From an uncultured Ruminococcus sp. (GTDB lineage Bacteria; Bacillota; Clostridia; Oscillospirales; Ruminococcaceae), in contig CAJTWQ010000026.1 in the NCBI GenBank assembly GCA_910579835.1, positions 1 to 25,657 of the forward strand: DNA of 25,657 bases, written 5' to 3'. Position numbers and translations under genes: made by a program. Below, piece by piece: positions 1-6,698 of the stretch. Position 1 is the stretch's first letter, and each line of letters starts with the position of its first letter. Below the pieces are notes generated by a model, which worked only from the letters and a program-made list of their open reading frames with translations, had not been told where the DNA came from and ran no database searches.

Positions 1-32
1 ACATTGAATTTTCCCATGTATGGACTGTTCAT
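1..32 (-). CDS. N-terminus of a gene after the holin, probable endolysin (partial)
   Basis: Only the first ten or so codons are inside the window (M-N-S-P-Y-M-G-K-F-N, then the edge). The ATG is preceded by a strong AGGAGG site about 8 bases upstream and begins 3 bases after the holin stop codon, so the two are probably one transcript. Phage lysis cassettes usually place the endolysin directly after the holin, and the short N-terminus resembles those of some M23-type endolysins. The enzyme class cannot be established from ten residues; the endolysin call is inference from position. Confidence 0.45.
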   Translation of the reverse strand, partial: MNSPYMGKFN

Positions 33-35
33 AAA

Positions 36-407
36 TTATTCCTCCTTAAAATTTTTAAGTTTTCTGATGATTTTCAAAGCCCACTGTGCATCCGGATTGA
101 TCTCCGCATAGTTCTCAAACAGGCTGATAACTTCCATGACCGTTATGTAAATGAATACCGCGACCGCCGTTATTTTCCCTGCAATTGCCGATAATTCGGC
201 GGATTCGTAGTATTTTCCGAGAGCGTTAATCCCGATATCCAGACCGCAGGCAGACGTCATAACAATGATCTCTCCCAGCTTGTTAAGACCGCCTTTGCGC
301 ATTTTCCGGCTGCAAATTTCATTTTTGCAGTAAGCTTTTATGATGCCTGTAAGATAATCAGCCGCCGCAAGCCCTACTATTATCATGAGCATTATTATGT
401 ACTGCAT
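36..407 (-). CDS. Phage-type holin family protein
   Basis: A 123-residue membrane protein. Residues about 3-25 form a first hydrophobic segment (MLMIIVGLAAADYLTG), followed by a basic loop with K/R-rich sequence (residues 26-45) and further hydrophobic stretches at about 47-62 and 75-98; the tail is charged. This layout, with the AADYLTG motif in the first helix, is typical of the Firmicute phage-holin / TcdE-like family that permeabilises the membrane for an endolysin or toxin. An AGGAGG site sits about 6 bases before the ATG. A second coding start follows 3 bases after the stop. It could be a prophage remnant, a bacteriocin-like release module or a host-adopted holin; the window does not distinguish these. 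Confidence 0.8.
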   Translation of the reverse strand: MQYIIMLMIIVGLAAADYLTGIIKAYCKNEICSRKMRKGGLNKLGEIIVMTSACGLDIGINALGKYYESAELSAIAGKITAVAVFIYITVMEVISLFENYAEINPDAQWALKIIRKLKNFKEE

Positions 408-649
408 AGTAAACCTCCTTTCTTTAAAAATGAAATGTTCGGTAATCGCAGAAAAGCCGGATGAGCATTTTACACCTGATTAATCTTGCCGACTGACGAA
501 ATATAGTATGGTCAAGCATTATCAGATGCTAAAAGGTCGAATAATATATCGCTCTGCAAATAACCGAACATGTTTTTAAGAGCTTCCGTAATAGATTCGG
601 AAAAGCGTTCGATTCAATGCATTTTAGTTTAATAAAAGAAAAAATTATT
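408..649. other. Intergenic stretch with no recognisable gene
   Basis: About 240 bases separate the holin ribosome site from the terminator of the next minus-strand gene. No open frame of useful length with a ribosome site is visible on either strand. It should hold the holin promoter, but I could not pick out a convincing -35/-10 pair. Confidence 0.4.
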
Positions 650-686
650 AGAGCGTATTAACATAAACTTTATGTTAATACGCTCT
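650..686 (-). terminator. Intrinsic terminator of the phospholipase-C-like gene
   Basis: A perfect 18-base inverted repeat (650-667 and 669-686) with a one-base centre begins 3 bases after the stop codon of the minus-strand gene. Read on the minus strand the hairpin is followed by AATAATTTTTTC, a T-rich tract. The stem is AT-rich at the loop and GC-richer at the base. Confidence 0.85.
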
Positions 687-689
687 GTA

Positions 690-1742
690 TCATATATGAA
701 CGCCAGCTTCGATGCGGTAAAAAATATTTTCTTTTCTTGGATTAAACGGACGGAGAATGCGGCGGTTGAGAATAATTACGCGTCCCTTGTCATCAGAAAC
801 AGGGGAAAACGTATACAGTCCGTTAAACCGGTGAGCCGCTCTGAAAAGCGTGCATATCGTATTTTGGTCTGTTCTTATTGAAATTTCCTTATCATTTTCC
901 GTGAGAACAAGCCCTTTTTCCGTTACATTAATAATAATACCGCAGCCGGATATACGGGAGTTTGAGATTATATATCGTGATTTTCCTGAGACGTCCAAGG
1001 CGTCTGTCATAAAACGGTAAAGTATCGCGGCGACAGCTTCTTCCGCCTTGTAAATCCGGTTTATAATAGATTTTTCAGGATCTGAAAGTAATTCTTTCGG
1101 TTCGCTTATCTGTGCTTCCGCAGCAGTGTTGAGAGCGTCTCCGAAGCCACTTTCGGAATCAAGTAGATGAAGCGTATTTTTAGTTATTCTATGTTCCGGA
1201 ACAGAATCGGGATACATAGCCTTAGCCATTGATTCATATGCCTTATGGATTGCGCTCATATTTGAAAAATATGTCATTCCCGCTGCATGAGGCAGACAGC
1301 ATATATCCGAGAGCATATGGATGGCACGGGCAAAATATTCTCCGGATATTTCAATAAATCCCGACTTGTACATGGTAAGCGCCATAGTGTAGTCCTCTTC
1401 CAGCATTGAACGCGCGCTCTTGGCATATTTCCGTATTCCGTTTTTATAGTAGCCCATAGTCGGATGTTTTTTGATTCCGTGTGAATTTGTAACACAGTAG
1501 TAATGGCGTCCGGCGCCTTTTTCATAGTCGTCTTTGCTGTCTGGGCGGCATACGTTGGATATAATAGTGTCCGTTATTGGGATATAGAAATCTCCGGCTT
1601 CGGGAATCAGACTGCAAACCATATCCAGGGCGCGGTACACAAGGGTCTTGTGGACGGATACGGATTCTGATTTCCTTACAGATAAATAGTGTTCTTTTAG
1701 CCTTGTCATTTCTGCTGCTGCGGTTTTCCACTTTTTATTCAT
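690..1742 (-). CDS. Phospholipase-C-like zinc-dependent protein without signal peptide
   Basis: 350 residues. The N-terminal half carries the metal-ligand pattern of prokaryotic zinc-dependent phospholipase C (PF00882 type): H31, D68, H80, H142, D146, H152, H166 and E170. The spacings H-x3-D, D-x5-H, H-x13-H and H-x3-E equal those I know for the Bacillus cereus enzyme (H118, D122, H128, H142, E146). The core reads HMLSDICCLPHAAG. Secreted family members use a mature N-terminal Trp as a zinc ligand; here there is no signal peptide and W5 lies 26 residues before H31, so that ligand is not evidently conserved. Residues about 180-350 are an unassigned domain. Its ATG has AAGGAGA 8 bases upstream and a strong terminator follows. 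A zinc phosphodiesterase fold is likely; lipid as substrate is not shown. Its relation to the downstream holin is unknown. Confidence 0.65.
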   Translation of the reverse strand: MNKKWKTAAAEMTRLKEHYLSVRKSESVSVHKTLVYRALDMVCSLIPEAGDFYIPITDTIISNVCRPDSKDDYEKGAGRHYYCVTNSHGIKKHPTMGYYKNGIRKYAKSARSMLEEDYTMALTMYKSGFIEISGEYFARAIHMLSDICCLPHAAGMTYFSNMSAIHKAYESMAKAMYPDSVPEHRITKNTLHLLDSESGFGDALNTAAEAQISEPKELLSDPEKSIINRIYKAEEAVAAILYRFMTDALDVSGKSRYIISNSRISGCGIIINVTEKGLVLTENDKEISIRTDQNTICTLFRAAHRFNGLYTFSPVSDDKGRVIILNRRILRPFNPRKENIFYRIEAGVHI

Positions 1743-1983
1743 GCTTATCGTCTCCTTATAATGCTGATGATAATATTTTATAGTTTATGTTCATAGGGTG
1801 ATTATGTTTTTTATGATGACAAAAAAATTGCTGAAATTCCGACGCAGTTCAGTATGAAAATTCGCAGAAAAACGTGTATGAAACTTATGAACACAAGCTC
1901 TTACAGCAAACGGTTTAATTACGTTTACCTACTATAATTATATAGTTCTGATAAATAATAATCAAGTATTTTTTTAAATACTA

Positions 1984-2012
1984 TTGAAATAAAGTTAGAA
2001 GTATGATATAAT
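1984..2012 (+). promoter_or_regulatory. Sigma-A promoter for trmB
   Basis: TTGAAA (1984-1989) and TATAAT (2007-2012) are separated by exactly 17 bases, and the -10 has an upstream TGn extension (TGaTATAAT). Transcription would begin near 2019, leaving a leader of about 130 bases before the trmB ATG. Confidence 0.8.
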
Positions 2013-2052
2013 AAGTAAAATCAATTTGTTTGCTATAATTGATTAAAGTGCC

Positions 2053-2087
2053 TTTTTGCCCGCCGATAAATCGGCAGCAGCAAAAAA
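2053..2087 (+). promoter_or_regulatory. Stem-loop in the trmB leader
   Basis: The leader contains GCCGAT-aa-ATCGGC (2062-2075) flanked by TTTTTGC (2053-2059) and GCAAAAAA (2080-2087), which can extend the stem across a small internal loop. It lacks a following T-tract, so it is not an obvious terminator. Function unknown; it may only stabilise the mRNA. Confidence 0.35.
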
Positions 2088-2148
2088 TGTCAATATTAAA
2101 CGACAAAATATTTTTGTGGTTTACTGTAAAAAATATAAGGAGAAAAAT

Positions 2149-2811
2149 ATGCGAATCAGACATAAGCCATGGGCAAAGCCAGAGCTTGAAGCTTGTCCGT
2201 TTTATATACACAATCCACAGGAGCAGACGGGGCGCTGGCGTGAGCTGTTTGATAATCCGGACAAGCCTTTGTATGTGGAGCTTGGATGCGGTAAGGGAGG
2301 ATTTATTTCACAGGCGGCGCCGATGCATCCGGAGATAAATTTTGTCGCTATGGACATAAAAAACGAAATGCTGGTGCTGGCAAAAAGAAAGCTGGAACAG
2401 GCATATAAGGAAAAAGATATGCCGGTGAGTAACGTTAAGATAGCCATTCAGAATATCGAACGGATAGATCTTGCCTGGAACGAGCATGACTGTGCTGATA
2501 GAATATATATTAATTTTTGCAATCCCTGGCCTAAAAAGAAGCATAAGAAGCGTCGTCTTACTCATACGAGACAGCTGCTCAATTATAAAAAATTTCTCCA
2601 CGGGGAGCTGTGGTTCAAGACGGACGACGATGAGCTTTTTGAGGAATCTTTTGAATATTTTATCGAGGCAGGATTTGAGATCGTGTATAAAACCTATGAT
2701 CTTCACAAGGAAAGTTCGTATGAGAATTTTGTGACCGAGCATGAAAAAATGTTTAGCGACGATGGCAAAAAGATAAAATTTCTTATTGCAAGACCTGTGA
2801 CGGAGGGATAA
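2149..2811 (+). CDS. trmB: tRNA (guanine-N7-)-methyltransferase TrmB
   Basis: 220 residues, the usual size for bacterial TrmB, which uses SAM to methylate N7 of G46 in the tRNA variable loop. The SAM-binding motif I is VELGCGKGGF (43-52), and the family signature INFCNPWPKKKHKKRR is at 121-136; N125 stands where many members have Asp (SDPWPK), a variant I believe is common in clostridial homologues. WFKTDDDELF follows at 155-164. The start chosen is the ATG with AAGGAGA 8 bases upstream; the frame stays open upstream but without a better start. A small ORF follows after 2 bases, so the two are probably translated from one mRNA. Confidence 0.95.
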   Translation: MRIRHKPWAKPELEACPFYIHNPQEQTGRWRELFDNPDKPLYVELGCGKGGFISQAAPMHPEINFVAMDIKNEMLVLAKRKLEQAYKEKDMPVSNVKIAIQNIERIDLAWNEHDCADRIYINFCNPWPKKKHKKRRLTHTRQLLNYKKFLHGELWFKTDDDELFEESFEYFIEAGFEIVYKTYDLHKESSYENFVTEHEKMFSDDGKKIKFLIARPVTEG

Positions 2812-2813
2812 CT

Positions 2814-3014
2814 ATGGAATTTGAAAAGCGTATCGGAAACTTTTCTTTTGGCGGCGGTTCAGTGAAAACTGCGGGAAAAGGTTCTCTTGATAAAGCTGAG
2901 GATGCTCCGAAGGTTCGTACAAAGCACGATGCAAAGGCTATTGCAAAGAGCTTGGGGAATGCGGCAATCGCCCTGACAGCGCTCAGGATTAAAAGCAGAA
3001 GAAAAAAGAAATAG
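2814..3014 (+). CDS. Small basic hypothetical protein downstream of trmB
   Basis: 66 residues that I do not recognise. The ATG follows the trmB stop by 2 bases and uses a GGAGGG site lying within the end of trmB, which suggests translational coupling. The N-terminal half has a glycine-rich stretch (SFGGGS); the C-terminal half contains an alanine-rich segment (KAIAKSLGNAAIALTALRI) and a strongly basic tail (KSRRKKK). No membrane helix or signal peptide is clear. The basic tail would suit nucleic-acid binding, but this is only inference. Confidence 0.6.
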   Translation: MEFEKRIGNFSFGGGSVKTAGKGSLDKAEDAPKVRTKHDAKAIAKSLGNAAIALTALRIKSRRKKK

Positions 3015-3042
3015 TCAAATTTTTATAAAAATAAGAAAATAC

Positions 3043-3071
3043 TGGACAAAAAGAATAAAATATGATATAAT
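3043..3071 (+). promoter_or_regulatory. Sigma-A promoter of the pyrC-pyrF-carAB cluster
   Basis: TGGACA (3043-3048) and TATAAT (3066-3071) have a 17-base spacer, with a TGn extension directly before the -10. Predicted start is near 3078, giving a leader of about 155 bases that contains a full intrinsic terminator before pyrC. Confidence 0.75.
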
Positions 3072-3124
3072 ATATATGTCCTTTACGGCTGATATAAGAG
3101 CTGGCAAGGCGTGTATGTATACTT

Positions 3125-3217
3125 GTCTCCGAGGTATTGCGGATATACCGTTTTGCGGAGAAAAAAGTGGCTATAGTATGCTCGTCTGAAAGGGTTCGGA
3201 CGGGCTTTTATTTTTTG
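3125..3217 (+). promoter_or_regulatory. pyrC leader with intrinsic terminator (probable attenuator)
   Basis: An 11-base-pair hairpin (3180-3190 with 3195-3205, loop AGGG, two G-T wobbles) is followed by TTTTATTTTTT, a classic intrinsic terminator, 15 bases before the pyrC ATG and about 100 bases downstream of the promoter. Upstream lies a nested stem, CTCCG (3127-3131) with CGGAG further on and GGTAT/ATACC inside. A terminator between promoter and first gene implies conditional readthrough, as in PyrR-controlled or UTP-sensitive pyr leaders. I could not match a convincing PyrR-binding loop, so the mechanism is open. A frame starting with TTG at 3137 runs through the terminator in frame with pyrC. 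Confidence 0.7.
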
Positions 3218-3232
3218 TTGGGAGATGAACGA

Positions 3233-4504
3233 ATGTCCGGAACTATTCTTATAAAAAATATTCGTGCAGTTGATGCTGCAAATGATTTTATTTCAGATGT
3301 TTTTATCAGCGATGGAATTATTGAACGGATCGGAAATGATCTGTGCTGCAAAGCCGATACAGTTATTGACGGGACAGGTCTTGTTCTTATGCCGTCACTG
3401 TTTGATATGCACGTTCACTTTCGTGATCCGGGCTATATACATAAAGAGGATATCCTCACTGGATGTTCTGCCGCACTGGCAGGAGGAGTTACGGGGGTTC
3501 TTGCTATGCCCAATACAAATCCGCCGTGTGATGATCCTGAAACGATTCGTTATATTATCGGAAAGGCAGAGGGGACGGGAGTGGATGTTTATCCTGTGGG
3601 ATGCATAACCGGCGAAATGAAAGGAAATGGTCTCTGCGATTACGCCGCTCTTAAAGAGGCCGGATGTATATGTATCTCCGACGACGGCAGACCTGTTGAA
3701 AATGCGGAGATGATGCGCCGCGCGCTTGAGCTTTCCAAGGAAAACGGACTTCTTGTTGCTTCCCACTGCGAGGATCTCAGCATAATAAACGGCGGCATTA
3801 TGAATAAGGGAGAAGTTTCCAAAAAGCTGGGCGTTAAAGGCATGGACAGAGCTTCGGAGGATTACATAACCGCCCGTGAAATAATTCTTGCATCATCTGT
3901 TGATGCAAAAATCCATATCTGTCATGTTTCAACTGAGGACAGCGTAGAAATCATTCGTTTTGCTAAATCAAGAGGAATCAGGGTTACCTGCGAGACCGCT
4001 CCCCATTATTTCATGTTTACCGACAAGCTTCTTGAAAAGCGTGATGCCGATTACAGAATGAATCCTCCACTAAGGACGGACAAGGATGTAAGGGCGGTGA
4101 TTGATGGAATAAAAGATGGTACTATTGATTGTATTATTACCGATCACGCTCCCCATACCGCTGAAGAAAAGTCGGATTTTGAAAAAGCTCCGAACGGTGT
4201 TGTGGGGCTGGAAACATCTTTTGCTGCCTCGCTTACGGCTCTCTATCATACAGGAGAAGTGAGTCTTAATAGGATCGCAGAGCTTATGTGTATAAATCCG
4301 AGAAAAATTCTTGGTCTTGAGATACCTGCCGTTGAGGAGGGAAAGACGGCGGATCTGGTTATTGCCGACATAGGCAGAAAGTGGACGGTGGATCCTGACA
4401 GGCTGCACTCCAAATCACACAATACTGTTTTCAAGGGAATGACTCTTACAGGCAAGCCCCTTGTGACTATATCCAAAGGAATTATAAGATATGATGAAAG
4501 GTAA
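3233..4504 (+). CDS. pyrC: Dihydroorotase PyrC
   Basis: 423 residues, a type I dihydroorotase of the amidohydrolase superfamily, interconverting N-carbamoyl-L-aspartate and L-dihydroorotate in UMP synthesis. Metal-site residues are in place: H60 and H62 (DMHVHFRDPG), D151 (bridging position, SDDGRP), H178 (SHCED), H231 (HVST) and D304 (TDHAPH). The start is the ATG in front of SGTILIKN, preceded by TTGGGAG; the frame is open for 32 codons upstream from a TTG, but that stretch runs through the leader terminator and is unlikely to be part of the mature enzyme. It is first in the cluster, followed 14 bases later by pyrF. Confidence 0.95.
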   Translation: MSGTILIKNIRAVDAANDFISDVFISDGIIERIGNDLCCKADTVIDGTGLVLMPSLFDMHVHFRDPGYIHKEDILTGCSAALAGGVTGVLAMPNTNPPCDDPETIRYIIGKAEGTGVDVYPVGCITGEMKGNGLCDYAALKEAGCICISDDGRPVENAEMMRRALELSKENGLLVASHCEDLSIINGGIMNKGEVSKKLGVKGMDRASEDYITAREIILASSVDAKIHICHVSTEDSVEIIRFAKSRGIRVTCETAPHYFMFTDKLLEKRDADYRMNPPLRTDKDVRAVIDGIKDGTIDCIITDHAPHTAEEKSDFEKAPNGVVGLETSFAASLTALYHTGEVSLNRIAELMCINPRKILGLEIPAVEEGKTADLVIADIGRKWTVDPDRLHSKSHNTVFKGMTLTGKPLVTISKGIIRYDER

Positions 4505-4518
4505 GGTAAAGTAAAGCT

Positions 4519-5445
4519 ATGTCATTTGATCGACTTATTGAAAAAATCATTGAAATGAAAAATCCTGCTGTTGTAGGGCTTGATCCAAGACCTGAATATG
4601 TTCCTGAATATATTCTAAGGCGTTATCAGGACAGCGACGGCTGGACCATGAAAGCTGTTTCCAAGGCTATTTTTGACTTTAATCAGGCAATTATTGACGA
4701 GATACACGACATTGTTCCCGCTATAAAGCCGCAGGCTGCATATTATGAGATGTTCGGTCATTACGGAATCAGAACTCTTGAAAAAACTATCAGATATGCA
4801 AAGCTTAACGGAATGTTTGTTATCACAGACGGCAAGAGAAACGACATTGGTGCAACTATGGAGGCATATGCCAGCGCGCACATTGGAGCCGTTACGATCT
4901 GCGATACGGAGGTAGAGCCGTTCGGAGCAGATGCGCTTACGGTTAACGGTTATCTCGGAACGGATGGAATTAATCCTCTGCTTAAATATTGCCGCGAGCG
5001 TGACAAGGGGATTTTTGTTCTGGTAAAGACTTCCAATCCGTCCAGCGGCGAACTTCAGGATCTCAGACTTGAGGATGGAACACCGGTTTACGCCAAAATG
5101 GGCGATATGTGCGAACAGTGGGGAGCCGATACTATTGGAAAATATGGGTATTCAGCAGTTGGCGCCGTTGTTGGTGCAACATATCCGGAACAGCTTTCGG
5201 AACTGAGACAGCGTTTGCCTCATACAATGTTCCTTGTTCCCGGATACGGTGCGCAGGGTGGCGGAGCCGAGGGGCTAAAAGGCGGATTTGACGAAAACGG
5301 TTTGGGAGCGATTGTAAATTCCAGTCGTGCAGTTATGTGCGCATACAAAAAGGAGAGCTGCGACGAGCGTGATTTTGCTAAGGCTGCACGCCGTGAGGCT
5401 ATCCGCATGAGGGATGACATTACTCAGTATATCAACCTTAAATGA
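4519..5445 (+). CDS. pyrF: Orotidine-5'-phosphate decarboxylase PyrF (long, type 2 form)
   Basis: 308 residues, matching the longer type 2 OMP decarboxylase subfamily rather than the roughly 230-residue form. It converts OMP to UMP. The catalytic signature DGKRNDIG is at 104-111 with K106 as the catalytic lysine; VVGLDPRPEY (18-27) is the substrate-binding N-terminal motif and the phosphate-binding region PGYGAQGGG lies in the C-terminal third. The ATG is 14 bases after pyrC, with only a weak AAGGTAAAG-like site, so translation may be partly coupled to pyrC. Confidence 0.95.
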   Translation: MSFDRLIEKIIEMKNPAVVGLDPRPEYVPEYILRRYQDSDGWTMKAVSKAIFDFNQAIIDEIHDIVPAIKPQAAYYEMFGHYGIRTLEKTIRYAKLNGMFVITDGKRNDIGATMEAYASAHIGAVTICDTEVEPFGADALTVNGYLGTDGINPLLKYCRERDKGIFVLVKTSNPSSGELQDLRLEDGTPVYAKMGDMCEQWGADTIGKYGYSAVGAVVGATYPEQLSELRQRLPHTMFLVPGYGAQGGGAEGLKGGFDENGLGAIVNSSRAVMCAYKKESCDERDFAKAARREAIRMRDDITQYINLK

Positions 5446-5450
5446 TTTTT

Positions 5451-5579
5451 GGACAATACCGCACAAAGCTTGTGCTGAGGATGCTTGATGCAAAGTCTCA
5501 GGCGGACTTTGTGCGCATTGTCTTTAATAAACTGCGGCTTCAATGGCGCAGCCGCATAGTTTGATCTTCAATTTTTTTG
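5451..5579 (+). promoter_or_regulatory. Structured intergenic leader between pyrF and carA
   Basis: The gap is rich in complementary segments. GACAAT (5452-5457) plus GCACAAAG (5461-5468) pair at long range with CTTTGTGC (5507-5514) plus ATTGTC (5517-5522). Alternatively GCACAA (5461-5466) pairs locally with TTGTGC (5470-5475), and CAAAGTC (5491-5497) with GACTTTG (5505-5511). A third hairpin, TGCGGCT/AGCCGCA (5533-5539 with 5550-5556), precedes a T-tract at 5573-5579, just before the carA ribosome site. Mutually exclusive folds before a gene suggest regulation, but no known riboswitch class was recognised. Confidence 0.5.
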
Positions 5580-5593
5580 AAAGGATTGGTAAA

Positions 5594-6697
5594 ATGTCTT
5601 TATTTAATCAATCGGAAAAAGCATACCTTATGCTTGCCAATGGAAAAATTTTCGAGGGCAGAAGCTTCGGTGCAAAGGGAACTGTGATTGGAGAGGTCGT
5701 TTTTACTACGGCGCTTACCGGCTATCAGGAAACCCTTACTGATCCCAGCTACTATGGTCAGATCGTTGCACAGACATTTCCGCTTATCGGTAACTATGGC
5801 GTAAACAGTCAGGACGGAGAGGCGGATAAGCCTCATCTTACGGGATATATTGTCAGGGAATGGTGCAATGCTCCGTCTAATTTCCGCTGTGAGGTAAATG
5901 TGGATGATTATCTTTCAGAGAATGGTGTTGTTGGAATTCACGGTATCGATACTCGATGTCTTACCCGCATTATTCGTGAGGCAGGCGTAATGAACGGCGT
6001 TATAACTACCGATAACGCTTATGCGAAAAAGGACGAGCTGCTTGAAAAAATACATGAATTTTCGGTGAAAAAAGCCGTAGCTTACGTTACCTGCGACGAA
6101 AAAAAGAGCTATGGAGATAATGGAAAATACAAGGTAGCGCTTTTTGACTTCGGATATAAGCGGAATATACGCCAGGAGCTTATCAACAGGGGATGTAAAG
6201 TGGTTGTAGTTCCAGCGGGGACAACTGCAGAAGAAATAAAGGAGATCGCACCGGACGGAATAATGTTCTCAAACGGCCCCGGAGATCCGGCGGAAAATGT
6301 CGGGATCATTGAAAATATAAAGGAGATTCAACAACTTGATATTCCGATTTTTGGTATATGTCTTGGTCATCAGCTTATGGCTCTTGCAAACGGAGGACGC
6401 ACTGAGAAGCTTAAATACGGTCATCGCGGGGCAAATCAGCCGGTAATTGATCTTGAAAGCGGATTGACTTATGTAACAAGCCAGAATCACGGATATGCCG
6501 TTGTTGGAGGCAGCATATCGCCGGAGGTGGGACGAGTATCTCATATAAACGCCAACGACAAGACTTGCGAGGGCATTAGATATACCGGTGTTAAGGCGTT
6601 TACGGTTCAGTTTCATCCTGAGGCTCACGGAGGTCCTCTCGATACCTCTTATCTTTTCGATGAATTTATAAAGACTATGGAAAGGGCAGGTGACTGA
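5594..6697 (+). CDS. carA: Carbamoyl-phosphate synthase small (glutaminase) subunit CarA
   Basis: 367 residues. CarA hydrolyses glutamine and passes ammonia to CarB. The N-terminal CPSase domain includes TALTGYQETLTDPSY; the C-terminal class I glutamine amidotransferase has the nucleophile C256 in GICLGHQL and the H341/E343 pair in QFHPE. The chosen ATG starts MSLFNQSEKAYLML and has GAAAGGA upstream; an in-frame ATG 17 codons earlier lies inside the leader hairpin at 5533-5556 and is unlikely. The stop is one base before the carB ATG, a normal tight carAB arrangement. Confidence 0.95.
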   Translation: MSLFNQSEKAYLMLANGKIFEGRSFGAKGTVIGEVVFTTALTGYQETLTDPSYYGQIVAQTFPLIGNYGVNSQDGEADKPHLTGYIVREWCNAPSNFRCEVNVDDYLSENGVVGIHGIDTRCLTRIIREAGVMNGVITTDNAYAKKDELLEKIHEFSVKKAVAYVTCDEKKSYGDNGKYKVALFDFGYKRNIRQELINRGCKVVVVPAGTTAEEIKEIAPDGIMFSNGPGDPAENVGIIENIKEIQQLDIPIFGICLGHQLMALANGGRTEKLKYGHRGANQPVIDLESGLTYVTSQNHGYAVVGGSISPEVGRVSHINANDKTCEGIRYTGVKAFTVQFHPEAHGGPLDTSYLFDEFIKTMERAGD

Positions 6698-6698
6698 T

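Larger units (their letters stand above)
1743..2148. other. Divergent intergenic region between the PLC-like gene and trmB
   Basis: About 400 AT-rich bases with no supported gene. It holds the plus-strand trmB promoter (1984-2012), a second extended -10-like motif (TGcTATAAT, 2031-2039) without a clear -35, and a leader hairpin at 2053-2087. The minus-strand promoter for the PLC-like gene should lie in 1760-1850, where AT-rich -10-like motifs occur but no convincing -35 is seen. Confidence 0.5.

Noticed and set aside
672..881. A plus-strand 69-codon frame near the end of the PLC-like gene.
   Set aside because: It begins inside the terminator hairpin, overlaps the conserved minus-strand gene and has no ribosome site.
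3137..3232. An N-terminal extension of PyrC of 32 residues starting from TTG.
   Set aside because: It has no well-spaced ribosome site, it is translated from the terminator hairpin and T-tract, and the dihydroorotase fold starts right at the later ATG.
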